Assembly: GCF_030817835.1 (NCBI RefSeq)
Contig: NZ_JAUSZR010000001.1
Span: forward strand, 2,976,001-3,040,000
From: Pseudarthrobacter sp. W1I19
GTDB taxonomy: Bacteria > Actinomycetota > Actinomycetes > Actinomycetales > Micrococcaceae
DNA length: 64,000 nt
Direction of reading: 5' to 3'
Part shown: positions 52,202 through 61,301 of the stretch, in pieces
How the letters are laid out: the number at the start of each line of letters is the position of its first letter
Numbering within the stretch: the stretch's first letter is position 1
Notes under the pieces: model-generated
What the model was told of the DNA's origin: nothing
Databases searched by the model: none
What the model saw: the letters and a program-made list of their open reading frames with translations, nothing else
Translations under genes and position numbers: made by a program

Positions 52202-54937
52202 TTAGACGAGTCCAGTCAGATCACCCCTGGAAGTTACGCCGAGCTTAGTGAAGACCTGGTACAAATGGCCTTCAACTGTTCGGACTGACACACCCATTTC
52301 CAGGGCGATGTCACGGTTTGAGGCTCCCCGGCCGGCGAGCCGCGCGATCTGGCGCTCCCGCGCGGTGAGCAGCGGGCTGCCGCTGCTGGGCATGATGGGA
52401 AGATTTGCCACCGTGGCCGCCAGGATGTCCAGCCTGGCCTGGGCGGTGCGGGCGGAGACGGCATCCCCGTCCTGCCGGGCGAAGTCCACGGCCAGCGCCA
52501 TGCAGCGGGCCTCCACCGCGTCCAGTTCCAGCGTGGCCGCCAGTTCACCGGCTGCGAGGAGGGTTTTGGCATCCTTGGTCCGGCTGCCCAGCGCAATGAG
52601 CCGGGAGACTTCTGCCAAAGGACCCTGCCGATGCCCGGCGATGTCCTCCAGGAGGCGGAAGTCGGCGTCGCTGCCGTTGACCGTCGCAGCGAGCAGGCTG
52701 ATTCCTGCCATGGTGTAGATCCCTGCCCTCATGTTCCGCTCGGCCGACTGCTTCAGTCCGGCAACCGCTTCGGAGTCGCCCAGCCAGCGCCCGGCAACCA
52801 GGGCGCAGAACTCAATAATGTTCTCGGCGGAAAAACTGGCTTTGCCCGGAGTCCTTTGGAGTTTGCCCAGATACTTCCGCGCCTGGGTGGCGTTGCCGGT
52901 CTGGGCATACGCCAGGGCCGTTGCGGCGTATGCCGAGCGCAGGGCGCTCTGGGCAGGCTGCAGCTCCAGCTGGGCCACCGCCGAAATCAACGGGTCAAGG
53001 GCAGCGCCGCCACGCCCCGAAAAAACATAGGCCAGGCCGGCCGCAAGTTCAGATGCGGCACTCCGGTAAGGCATACGGTCCGGTTCGCCGTCGACCCGCT
53101 GTCCGACAAGGTCGATGCAGCGGCGCCACTGCCCGGCCGTCAGCAGCACCATGAAGGCCTCCCTGGTGTACTGCTCGCGCAGACCCACCACGTGCGATGC
53201 ATCCGAGATCTGCCCGCCAATCCTCCGCATCAGGCTCAACGCGTCCATTTCCCGCCCCGTCAGGGACAGTGCGCTCATCAGGATGACGGAAGCCTGCATC
53301 CGGTAGGAGGTGTCCGGGTTGAGGGCCGGGTCCGCTGCTGCCTCAAGCTCCGGAATCATGGCAGCGTACTCACCGGCGAATGCGCGGTACTCGAACCCGC
53401 TTAATGCCACCCGGTGTGCGGCGGCAACTGCCGGATTCGGCCATGCAGCCTGGCCTGTGGCGGCCTCCAGCCTTTCCCCGGCCGCGGCAAGGAGGGCCGG
53501 AATCTTACCTGCCTGCTCTGGAAGCCACAGCATCACCCGGGCCTTGGAAGCCACAACGTGTGCGTACTCTTCGACTCCCACGCTGTCCAGCTCGGGCTGC
53601 GAGATATCATCCAAGGCTGCCAGGGCCTGGACGGGCAGGTTCAGCTGAAGGTAAGCGGCGGCCTTATGCCGCTGGGCCGGCACCCACTCCCGGTCCGTCC
53701 TCTTGAGCATGTCCGCGTAGGCCAGGGCGAAATGGGGATCAAAGAGTTGAACGGCGGCTTCAGCGGCGGCGAGGGCCAGTGCCGGGCTGAGTTCGGCTTC
53801 GCATTCATGGGTCCAGGCGGCGAAGGCCATCAGCTCATCGACTGCCATCTCCGCCGGATCGGGTTCCGTCCCGCCGAGGAGCCCGCCCCGTAACTCCCGC
53901 CGCCGGGCAATGCTCAACCAGGAGCGCACTACTTCGCCGATGTACTTCTCACGCAACGAGACCCAGCGGTGGTCGGAGTCGTCGATCTCCAGCAGGCCCG
54001 CGTCCTCCATGTCCGCCACGACGTCGGCACTGTAGATGGCAGTGAGCCTGGCGAGCTCCACCCGCCGGGCGCAGGAAAGCATTTCGATGACTTCCCGGGT
54101 TTCCGGCGTCTCCCTGGACCAGCGGGAGCGGACGATGTCATCAAGGCTGGCGGCGCCGTCGAGCACCACTTTGTCGCGAAGGGTCCAGACGGAGTCGGAA
54201 AGGACCAGGTTCCCGGAAAGTTTTTGTTCGGTGACCAGGGCCTTCAGCAGCAGCGGGTTGCCGCCCACCGTGTGGTGGTAGGTCGCCACCAACGAAGCGG
54301 AGACCCGGTGGCCCAGCAGGGACAACAGCACCTGGCGGGTTTGCAGTTCGTTCAGGTTGCTGAGCCGGACCTCAGTCAGGCGCCGGTCCGCGAGCAGCCA
54401 GTGGAAGTCGGGGGGAAGATCGCTGATCTTCGGTGCGACGGCGATGATCTTTGCGGTGCCGGTCAGGAGCACGTTCAGGAGCACCCCGGCGCTCATGTCG
54501 TCAATGCTTCCGGACGTATCAAGGGTGATAACGCAGGGCCGCCCGGCGGCATCGCTCCGTATCAATGACGTGATGCCGCGCAGGATGGCGGTGGGCGAAC
54601 CCATGTAGGCCTGGGGCAGGCGGGCCAGCAGGAAGGAAAGGCAGCCATAGGGGGTCTTGGCGCCGGAAGGGCCGCTGCGGAGTTGAAGCGACCAGATATC
54701 AGGGCCAAGATCGGCCACCGCGGCCCGGGCAAGTGATGACTTTCCCACGCCTCTGCCGCCGGTGATGACAACGCCGAGGGAATCTTCAGTGGTCAACGCT
54801 GCCCGGATGGATTCAAGGTTTGCGCTGCGGGCAGGAGCAGACCACTGTTGCCCCCCTGGTGTTCCGGAGGTTTCGGTCTGCAGCCCAGCGCCCTGAGGTG
54901 TTGACCCACGTCCCCAGCTGAGTGGCTCGATTGACAT
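52202..54937 (-). CDS. Large LuxR-type ATPase transcriptional regulator, first of a pair
   Basis: A 911-residue LAL-type regulator. I prefer the ATG at 54937, with AGGGGA 7 bases upstream, to an ATG at 55009 without a ribosome site. ITGGRGVGKSSLARA (about 57-71) is the Walker A, CVITLDTSGSIDDMSAG a degenerate Walker B, a helical repeat region follows, and the C-terminal LuxR domain has LTARERQIARLAGRGASNRDIA and SVRTVEGHLYQVFTKLG. It is the paralogue of the next gene, with which it overlaps or abuts. The signal and target genes are unknown. Confidence 0.88.
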   Translation of the reverse strand: MSIEPLSWGRGSTPQGAGLQTETSGTPGGQQWSAPARSANLESIRAALTTEDSLGVVITGGRGVGKSSLARAAVADLGPDIWSLQLRSGPSGAKTPYGCLSFLLARLPQAYMGSPTAILRGITSLIRSDAAGRPCVITLDTSGSIDDMSAGVLLNVLLTGTAKIIAVAPKISDLPPDFHWLLADRRLTEVRLSNLNELQTRQVLLSLLGHRVSASLVATYHHTVGGNPLLLKALVTEQKLSGNLVLSDSVWTLRDKVVLDGAASLDDIVRSRWSRETPETREVIEMLSCARRVELARLTAIYSADVVADMEDAGLLEIDDSDHRWVSLREKYIGEVVRSWLSIARRRELRGGLLGGTEPDPAEMAVDELMAFAAWTHECEAELSPALALAAAEAAVQLFDPHFALAYADMLKRTDREWVPAQRHKAAAYLQLNLPVQALAALDDISQPELDSVGVEEYAHVVASKARVMLWLPEQAGKIPALLAAAGERLEAATGQAAWPNPAVAAAHRVALSGFEYRAFAGEYAAMIPELEAAADPALNPDTSYRMQASVILMSALSLTGREMDALSLMRRIGGQISDASHVVGLREQYTREAFMVLLTAGQWRRCIDLVGQRVDGEPDRMPYRSAASELAAGLAYVFSGRGGAALDPLISAVAQLELQPAQSALRSAYAATALAYAQTGNATQARKYLGKLQRTPGKASFSAENIIEFCALVAGRWLGDSEAVAGLKQSAERNMRAGIYTMAGISLLAATVNGSDADFRLLEDIAGHRQGPLAEVSRLIALGSRTKDAKTLLAAGELAATLELDAVEARCMALAVDFARQDGDAVSARTAQARLDILAATVANLPIMPSSGSPLLTARERQIARLAGRGASNRDIALEMGVSVRTVEGHLYQVFTKLGVTSRGDLTGLV

Positions 54938-55059
54938 GAACTTATCCCCTACGTCCCCTGGTGGCGGGATGTAGCCCCATTGCTCCCCCGCCTTGGAGTT
55001 AGAGTACATCGTCGCGCAGACAAGGAAACAGGTTCATGCGACTTTAAGTTTTTATGTCG

Positions 55060-55650
55060 CTATCGCTCAGACTTCGCAGGATGGAACTTCTGCTGGGCTG
55101 CCAGCAGTCCGTCACGCACCAGCAACTCCGCTGCATCAGCCGCCTCGTCCAGCAGGAAGGGCAGCTCTTTGAGCTCGGCAGTGCCGAAATCCCGCAGCAC
55201 GAAGTCGGCGGTGTCCATCCGGCCGGGCGGCCGGCCCACTCCTACGCGGACACGGTAGTAGTCCTTGGTGCCGAGCGCTTTGGAGATGTCCCGCAGCCCG
55301 TTGTGGCCGCCTTCTCCCCCGCCAATCTTGAGCTTGACCGTGTTGAAGGGGATGTCGATTTCGTCGTGAACTGCTGCCACGTGATCCGGTTCGATGCCGT
55401 AGAAATTGGCCAGGGCCGAGACCGGGCCGCCTGAAACGTTCATGTAGCTCATCGGTTTGGCCAGCACCACGCGGGGGCCGCCGATTCCAAGCCGCCCCTC
55501 CACCACCTGTGCCCGCGCCTTGTGGGTCTTGAAACCCGCGCCCATCCGGCCTGCGAGTTCGTCCAGCACCATCTGGCCGACGTTATGCCTGTTGCCTTGA
55601 TACTGGGCTCCGGGGTTTCCGAGGCCGACGATCAGCCAGGTGTCAGTCAT
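55060..55650 (-). CDS. pth: Peptidyl-tRNA hydrolase
   Basis: A 196-residue Pth that releases peptides from peptidyl-tRNA after ribosome drop-off. [17 protein letters not shown] at 9-25 contains catalytic His22; Asn71 lies in [10 protein letters not shown]; Asp96 lies in [20 protein letters not shown] near 109 is the substrate-side loop. The gene lies in the actinobacterial order prs-rplY-pth. It is separated from rplY by 96 bp containing a strong terminator. Confidence 0.96.
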   Translation of the reverse strand: MTDTWLIVGLGNPGAQYQGNRHNVGQMVLDELAGRMGAGFKTHKARAQVVEGRLGIGGPRVVLAKPMSYMNVSGGPVSALANFYGIEPDHVAAVHDEIDIPFNTVKLKIGGGEGGHNGLRDISKALGTKDYYRVRVGVGRPPGRMDTADFVLRDFGTAELKELPFLLDEAADAAELLVRDGLLAAQQKFHPAKSER

Positions 55651-55702
55651 GGGTCAATCCTAAAGTGGAGTACGGGGACGCGCGGCAGGTGGGCAGAGAC
55701 GA

Positions 55703-55733
55703 CAGTGGCCGGACCCTTGGGGTCCGGCCACTG
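55703..55733. terminator. Intrinsic terminator between pth and rplY
   Basis: CAGTGGCCGGACC (55703-55715), loop CTTGG, and GGTCCGGCCACTG (55721-55733) form a 13-bp perfect stem just downstream of the rplY stop. It has no clear T run on the minus strand, so it may only partly end the transcript before pth. Confidence 0.7.
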
Positions 55734-55746
55734 CACACCAGCGGAA

Positions 55747-56343
55747 TTACTCGGCTGCTGCCGCGGAAGCGCCTTCAGCAGATTCCTCGGCGCCTTCCTC
55801 GGCGGACTCGGTGGCCTCGGAGATGTTCACAACGAGTGCGTCGGCGTCGGCCAGCAGGACAGCGCCCTTGGGCAGGACCAGGTCGGAAGCGTGGATGTGC
55901 TGTCCGGCGGTGCGGCCTTCGATGTTAACCTCTACGGCGGTGGGCAGGTGGGTTGCCTCAGCCTCGAGCGAGATGACGGTCAGTTCCTGGTTGTAGGCGT
56001 TGCCGGGGGCAACTTCGCCAACAACGTGGACGGGGATGTCAACGGTAACCTTTTCGCCCTGGCGGACGGTCAGCAGGTCGATGTGCTCGATGATCTGCTT
56101 GATCGGGTCGCGCTGGACATCCTTCACCAGGGCCAGGTGGCCTTCGCCGTTGATGTCCAGGGACAGCAGGGCGTTGGCCGTGCGGACAGCCAGGGTGGTT
56201 GCCTTGGCCGGCAGGGTGATGTGGATGGGCTCTGCGCCGTGGCCGTAGATGACGGCGGGGATCTGGTTGTTCATCCGGGCGCGGCGGGCGTAGCCCTTGC
56301 CGAATTCGGTACGTACTTCTGCTGCGAGCTTCTGCTCAGACAT
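55747..56343 (-). CDS. rplY: 50S ribosomal protein L25 / general stress protein Ctc
   Basis: A 198-residue two-domain L25 of the long Ctc (TL5) type that binds 5S rRNA. The N-terminal RNA-binding domain begins LAAEVRTEFGKGYARRAR and includes NNQIPAVIYGHG. The C-terminal beta domain, about 100-185, includes VDIPVHVVGE and LPTAVEVNIEGRTAGQ. The tail is acidic and Ala/Glu-rich. GAGAT-type sequence precedes the ATG; the upstream 290 bp hold promoter sequence and a repeat hairpin. Confidence 0.96.
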   Translation of the reverse strand: MSEQKLAAEVRTEFGKGYARRARMNNQIPAVIYGHGAEPIHITLPAKATTLAVRTANALLSLDINGEGHLALVKDVQRDPIKQIIEHIDLLTVRQGEKVTVDIPVHVVGEVAPGNAYNQELTVISLEAEATHLPTAVEVNIEGRTAGQHIHASDLVLPKGAVLLADADALVVNISEATESAEEGAEESAEGASAAAAE

Positions 56344-56574
56344 GGAGATCTCCTTGAAAACTAAACGGTGTTCAGCAAGGGCGGAGGTCTGTTGCGACCT
56401 TCAACGCCAGGCGGCCCGGAGGCGGCCCACTTCGAAGGGAGATTCAGACCCAGTCGATAACGGAGACTGCAGTCCGGTTCCCGCAGCTGCGGTAACCGGC
56501 GTTCTCCCTCGCCAAGGTATCGCTGAAGAGTCTACCAGCGCCGGACCGGATGGCCGAATCGGGTCCGGGCCGGC

Positions 56575-56626
56575 GCCGGTGGTTGAGCTCCTTGAAACCA
56601 GGGTTTCGATAAGCTCAACCACCGGC
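56575..56626. repeat. GGTTGAGC-type hairpin repeat downstream of prs
   Basis: GCCGGTGGTTGAGCT (56575-56589) pairs perfectly with AGCTCAACCACCGGC (56612-56626). Inside, GAAACC (56594-56599) pairs with GGTTTC (56602-56607). The whole stem lies 7 bp after the prs stop codon and could end its transcript. A half copy is at 24034-24050. Confidence 0.75.
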
Positions 56627-56633
56627 AATGCGG

Positions 56634-57614
56634 TCAGGCTTTGCCGTCGAACAGGCTGGTGACGGAGCCGTCGTCGAACACTTCACGGACCGCGCGGGCG
56701 ATCAGCGGCGCAATCGAGAGCACCGTCAGCTGCGGGAAGCGCTGCGCCGCGGAAAGCGGCAGGGTGTTGGTGACCACTACCTCACGGGCACCGGACTCCG
56801 AGAGGCGCTGCGCGGCCGGCTCGGAGAAGACTGCGTGCGTGGCCGCGATGATAACGTCCTTGGCCCCGGCGTTCTTCAGCACGTTGACCGCGCCGGAGAT
56901 GGTGCCGCCGGTGTCGATCATGTCGTCGATCAGCACACAGGTGCGGCCTTCGATCTGGCCCACCACGGTCTTTGAAACGGCCTGGTTGGGAACGGTCAGG
57001 TCCCGGCTCTTGTGCACGAAGGCCAGCGGGGCGCCGCCCAGGCGTTCGGCCCACTGCTCCGCGACGCGCACACGCCCGGTGTCCGGCGAGACCACCGTGA
57101 TGTTTTCCGCGTTCACCCGGGTCCGGATGTAATCGGCAAGCAGCGGGATGGCCATCAGGTGGTCCACCGGGCCGTCGAAGAATCCCTGGATCTGCGAGGT
57201 GTGCAGGTCAACGCTCATGATGCGGTCCGCGCCGGCGGTCTTGTAAAGGTCTGCCACCAGGCGTGCCGAGATGGGCTCGCGGCCGCGGCCCTTTTTGTCC
57301 TGCCGCGCATACGGGTAGAAGGGTGAAACCACCGTGATGCGCTTGGCGGAGGCCCGCTTCAGCGAGTCGATCATGATCAGCTGTTCCATCAGCCAGTTGT
57401 TCAGCGGGGCGGGGTGCGCCTGGATGACGAAGGCGTCGGTGCCGCGGACGCTTTCGCCTGCGCGCACGTAGATCTCACCGTTGGCAAAGTCGTAGGCGTC
57501 CACCGGCAGCAGTTCCGTACCCAGTTCCTTGGCGATCTCCCGGGCCAGCTCGGGGTGGGCACGGCCGGTGGCCAGCACCAGCTTCTTTTCGCCGCGCGCC
57601 GTGATTTCGCTCAT
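56634..57614 (-). CDS. prs: Ribose-phosphate diphosphokinase
   Basis: A 326-residue PRPP synthetase. RQDKKGRGREPISARLVADL (about 104-123) is the ATP/regulatory segment, DRIMSVDLHTSQIQGFF (about 130) the catalytic flexible loop region, VVSPDTGRVRVAEQWAERLG the substrate loop, and VLIDDMIDTGGT (about 227) the PRPP-binding motif. The DTGR residues replace the more common DVGR. It forms an operon with glmU, whose stop overlaps its start by one base (TAATG). Confidence 0.97.
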   Translation of the reverse strand: MSEITARGEKKLVLATGRAHPELAREIAKELGTELLPVDAYDFANGEIYVRAGESVRGTDAFVIQAHPAPLNNWLMEQLIMIDSLKRASAKRITVVSPFYPYARQDKKGRGREPISARLVADLYKTAGADRIMSVDLHTSQIQGFFDGPVDHLMAIPLLADYIRTRVNAENITVVSPDTGRVRVAEQWAERLGGAPLAFVHKSRDLTVPNQAVSKTVVGQIEGRTCVLIDDMIDTGGTISGAVNVLKNAGAKDVIIAATHAVFSEPAAQRLSESGAREVVVTNTLPLSAAQRFPQLTVLSIAPLIARAVREVFDDGSVTSLFDGKA

Positions 57615-59095
57615 TATGACTTGCCCTCTTCTGTAGATGCCGGGGTACTTGAGGAATGTGAGGTGGCTGCCTGGGCCAGTTCGGCGGAGCGGGTCCCGGG
57701 CCGGTTAGCCTGCACCCAGCCCTCGGTGTTGCGCTGTGCAGCAACCGTCAGGGCCAGCGCGCCCGCCGGAACGTCCTTGCGGATCACCGCGCCGGCGCCG
57801 CTGTAGGCACCGTCCCCCACGGTGACCGGGGCAACAAAGACAGTATTGGAGCCGGTCCGGACGCCTGAGCCGATGACCGTGCGGTGCTTCTTCTCGCCGT
57901 CGTAATTGGCAGTGATGTTGCCGCAGCCGATGTTGGTGTCCTCGCCGATCTCGGCGTCGCCGGCGTACCCAAGGTGTGACAGCTTGGAACCGCGGCCGAT
58001 GGTGACGTTCTTGGTCTCGTAGAACGCGCCGATCTTGCCGCTTTCGCCCAGGACCGTGCCGGGACGCAGGTAGGTAAAGGGACCGACGGCGGCGTCCGGG
58101 CCGATGACCGCGCCGGAGCCATGGGTGCGGACCACTTTCGCGCCTTCGCCGACAGTGACGTCGGTCAGGGTGGTGTCGGGGCCGACGACGGCGTCCCTTG
58201 CCACGCGGGTGGCGCCGTGCAGCTGGGTGTTGGGCAGGAGCCGGACGTCCTCGTCGAGGGTCACGGAGGAATCGATCCAGGTGGTGGACGGGTCCACCAC
58301 GGTGACGCCCGCCCGCATCCAGGCTTCCACGACGCGGCGGTTCAGTTCAGCGCCGAGGGCAGCGAGCTGGACGCGGTCGTTCGCGCCTTCCACCTGCCAC
58401 CGGTCTGCGGTGACGACGGCGGCCACGCGGCCGCCTGCCTGACGGGCCAGTGCGAGCACGTCGGTGAGGTACTTTTCACCCTGCGAGTTGTCGGTGGTGA
58501 CGTGGGCCAGCGCGTTGCGGAGGACGGCGGCGTCGAAGGCGTAGATGCCGGAGTTGACTTCGCGGATGAGGCGCTCGGCGTCGGAGGCATCCTTGTGTTC
58601 GCGGATGCCGGTGACGGTGCCGTCTTCGCCGCGCAGGATCCGGCCATATCCCGTGGCGTCGTCCAGGACAGCGGTCAAGACCGTAACCGCGTTGGCCTCG
58701 CGTTCGTGAGTTTCCACCAGCTCGGCCAGCAGCGCGCCCGACAGAAGCGGCACATCGCCGTAGGTCACCACGACCGTTCCCGTGAGGTTCTGCTCCGCGT
58801 CAAGGGCCTGCAGGGCGACCTCCACAGCACGGCCGGTTCCGGGGACGTCGTCCTGGTCCACGATCAGCGCGGCCGGATCAACGTCGGAGAGGTGGCGTGC
58901 CACGAGGTCGCGCTCGTGGCGGACCACCACGGCCAGCTGGCGGGGGTGGATGCTCCGTGCCGCCAGGAGCGCATGCCCCACCATGGACCTGCCGCCAATT
59001 TCATGCAGGATCTTGGGGGTACGCGATTTCATCCGGGTACCGGCGCCTGCCGCCAGGACGATCACTGCGGCCGGGCCGGTTTTCTCGGGGATCAC
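57614..59095 (-). CDS. glmU: Bifunctional UDP-N-acetylglucosamine pyrophosphorylase / glucosamine-1-P acetyltransferase
   Basis: A 493-residue GlmU that acetylates glucosamine 1-phosphate and then makes UDP-GlcNAc. The uridyltransferase domain opens with VLAAGAGTRMKSRTPKILHEIGG (14-36). The left-handed beta helix runs from about 260 to 450 with hexad repeats and the acetyltransferase segment KKHRTVIGSGVRTGSNTVFVAP. The C-terminal 35 residues are disordered and Ser/Thr-rich. It uses a GTG start at 59095 and feeds directly into prs. Confidence 0.96.
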   Translation of the reverse strand: MIPEKTGPAAVIVLAAGAGTRMKSRTPKILHEIGGRSMVGHALLAARSIHPRQLAVVVRHERDLVARHLSDVDPAALIVDQDDVPGTGRAVEVALQALDAEQNLTGTVVVTYGDVPLLSGALLAELVETHEREANAVTVLTAVLDDATGYGRILRGEDGTVTGIREHKDASDAERLIREVNSGIYAFDAAVLRNALAHVTTDNSQGEKYLTDVLALARQAGGRVAAVVTADRWQVEGANDRVQLAALGAELNRRVVEAWMRAGVTVVDPSTTWIDSSVTLDEDVRLLPNTQLHGATRVARDAVVGPDTTLTDVTVGEGAKVVRTHGSGAVIGPDAAVGPFTYLRPGTVLGESGKIGAFYETKNVTIGRGSKLSHLGYAGDAEIGEDTNIGCGNITANYDGEKKHRTVIGSGVRTGSNTVFVAPVTVGDGAYSGAGAVIRKDVPAGALALTVAAQRNTEGWVQANRPGTRSAELAQAATSHSSSTPASTEEGKS

Positions 59096-59203
59096 GTACG
59101 GGCTCTCCTTGCTTGGTTACGCTGGCGCTTGCGGCGCCCGCCCGGCTTCCAGCCGGCGGGGCAACCGATTTGTCGTGCTGACTGAACGCTTCTGGCACAG
59201 CAG

Positions 59204-59275
59204 TTCCGCCCATAGGATTCGAACCTATACTCCACGGCTCCAAAGGCCGGGGTGCTGCCATTACACCAGAGCGGA
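59204..59275 (-). tRNA. tRNA-Gln (anticodon TTG)
   Basis: The reverse strand reads as a 72-nt cloverleaf. The acceptor stem is TCCGCTC with GGGCGGA, the D arm GTGT/GCAC, the anticodon loop CTTTGGA gives anticodon TTG, and the T arm has ATAGG-TTCGAAT-CCTAT. CCA is not encoded. The first base pair of the anticodon stem is mismatched (C with T), which is unusual but tolerated. The surrounding gap, 59096-59437, holds no other gene. Confidence 0.9.
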
Positions 59276-59437
59276 CCGTGCCCAAGGCGCAAGCGCCGGG
59301 CACAAGTCCCTATTTTGCCATGGGTTCGGGGCGCCGCGCGACACGGGGCCGCCCGGCACGGACCAAGGAGGCGCAACAGTCGCCAGGCGGCGTCGAATGG
59401 CGGCCTCCGGAGTGGACCGTGATGCCGGGAAAGCAGC

Positions 59438-61267
59438 CTATTGCCCCAGGACTTCGGAGGCTTCAAGCCATTCGAGCTCGAGGGCGTCTTTTTCGTCGGC
59501 GAGCTCCTTGAGCTCCTTGTTTTGTTCGGCCAGGGCATCGAAATCGGACTGCTCCGTGCTCTTCACCATCTGGTCGTGGAGCTTCTTTTCCTGCTGTTCC
59601 AGCTTCTTGAGCTGGCGCTCGATTCTGTTCAACGCTTTCCGGGCGTCTCGTTTTTCTGCTTCGGAAGGCCCGGCGGGGGCTGCAGCCGCCGCACCGGAGC
59701 TCCCGCCCGTGACGGGGTTGCCGCCGCCGGTGATGGTGGAACCGGCCAGGGTGGCTTCCCGGAGTTCGAGGTACTGGTCCACGCCGCGCGGCAGGGCGCG
59801 GATCTTGCCGTCGCCGAGCAGGGCCATCTGGTGGTCGGTGACGCGCTCCAGGAGGTACCGGTCGTGGCTGACCACCACCAAGGTGCCCGGCCAGCCGTCG
59901 AGCACGTCCTCCACTGCAGCGAGGGTATCGGTGTCGAGGTCGTTGGTGGGCTCGTCGAGCATCAGCACGTTGGGCTCCCCCACCAACAGCCGCAGCAGCT
60001 GGAGGCGTCGCCGCTCGCCGCCGGAGAGGTCCTTGACCGGGGTCCACTGCTTCTCGTTGGTGAAGCCAAGCTGCTCCACGAGCTGGCCCGCCGAAAACTC
60101 CTTGCCGCCCACATTGAAGGATCGCTTCTCCCGCTCGATCACCTCGATCACGCGCAGATCGGAAACGTCGTCGAGCTCCTTGACCTCCTGGGTCAGCACG
60201 GCGGTGACCACGGTCTTGCCGCGCTTGAGTTTGCCGGACGTCGGCTCGATCTGGCCGTTGAGCAGTCTCAGCAGTGTGGTCTTGCCGGCACCATTGACAC
60301 CCACCAGCCCCAGCCGCTCGCCAGGTGCGAGGCGCAGGGTGATGTTGTCAAAGAGTTTTTGCCCTTCGCTGCCGCCGAGGAAGTCCAGCGAGACGTTCTC
60401 CAGGTCCAGCACGTCCTTGCCGAGGCGGGCAGTGGCCATCTTGCTCAGTGCGGTGGAGTCCCTGGGCTCGGGGACATCGGCGATGAGGGCATTCGCCGCT
60501 TCAATCCGGAACTTCGGCTTGGCGGTCCGTGCCGGGGCACCCCGCCGCAGCCACGCGAGTTCCTTCTTGACCAGCTGCTGGCGCTTGCTTTCCATAACCG
60601 AAGCGGCGCGGTCCCGCTCGGCGCGGGCCAGGACGTACGCCGCGTAGCCGCCCTCGAAGGGATCCACGATGCCGTCGTGGACTTCCCAGGTTTTGTTGCA
60701 GACCTCGTCCAGGAACCAGCGGTCGTGGGTGACCACCAGGAAAGCCCCTTGGTTCGCCCGCCAGCGTGTCTTCAGGTGCCGGGACAGCCAGGCAACGCCT
60801 TCCACGTCCAGGTGGTTGGTGGGCTCGTCCAGCATGATGACGTCGTGGTCCTCAATCAGGAGCTTGGCCAGTGCCACGCGGCGCTTCTGACCGCCGGACA
60901 GGGCGTGGACGTTGGCATGCCAGTCGACATCGGACACCAGCCCGCCCATGATCTCGCGGATCTGCGGGTTCCGCGCCCATTCGTAATCCGCCTGGTCCCC
61001 CACGATCGCGGCACCGACTGTCAGGTCGCCGTCGAGCACGTCGCTTTGGTCCAGGTACCCCACGTTGACGTCCCCGCGTTTGGTAACCCGGCCGGAGTCA
61101 GGGGTGGACCGCAGCGCCAGCAGGCGCATCAGGGTGGACTTTCCGTCGCCGTTCCGTCCCACCATGCCAATGCGGTCACCCTCTTCAAGCCCGAGGGTGA
61201 TGCCGTCCAGGACGGTGCGGGTGGCGTAGGAGACGGTGAGGTTCTCGCCGCCAAGAAGGTGTGCCAA
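59438..61267 (-). CDS. ABC-F family ATP-binding protein
   Basis: A 609-residue cytoplasmic ABC-F protein with two nucleotide-binding domains and no membrane part, acting on the ribosome. The first domain has GRNGDGKST (about 37) and LSGGQKRR (about 136); the second has GVNGAGKTT (about 347) and LSGGERRR (about 445). A long linker lies between them, and the C-terminal coiled coil (about 550-609) is Glu/Lys-rich. I place the start at TTG 61267, where homology begins; the longer upstream frame reads poorly. A precise subclass, antibiotic resistance or translation factor, cannot be assigned. Confidence 0.9.
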   Translation of the reverse strand: MAHLLGGENLTVSYATRTVLDGITLGLEEGDRIGMVGRNGDGKSTLMRLLALRSTPDSGRVTKRGDVNVGYLDQSDVLDGDLTVGAAIVGDQADYEWARNPQIREIMGGLVSDVDWHANVHALSGGQKRRVALAKLLIEDHDVIMLDEPTNHLDVEGVAWLSRHLKTRWRANQGAFLVVTHDRWFLDEVCNKTWEVHDGIVDPFEGGYAAYVLARAERDRAASVMESKRQQLVKKELAWLRRGAPARTAKPKFRIEAANALIADVPEPRDSTALSKMATARLGKDVLDLENVSLDFLGGSEGQKLFDNITLRLAPGERLGLVGVNGAGKTTLLRLLNGQIEPTSGKLKRGKTVVTAVLTQEVKELDDVSDLRVIEVIEREKRSFNVGGKEFSAGQLVEQLGFTNEKQWTPVKDLSGGERRRLQLLRLLVGEPNVLMLDEPTNDLDTDTLAAVEDVLDGWPGTLVVVSHDRYLLERVTDHQMALLGDGKIRALPRGVDQYLELREATLAGSTITGGGNPVTGGSSGAAAAAPAGPSEAEKRDARKALNRIERQLKKLEQQEKKLHDQMVKSTEQSDFDALAEQNKELKELADEKDALELEWLEASEVLGQ

Positions 61268-61301
61268 GGGAACTGCTTTCTGCTGCTGGAAACTGTAGGT
61301 C

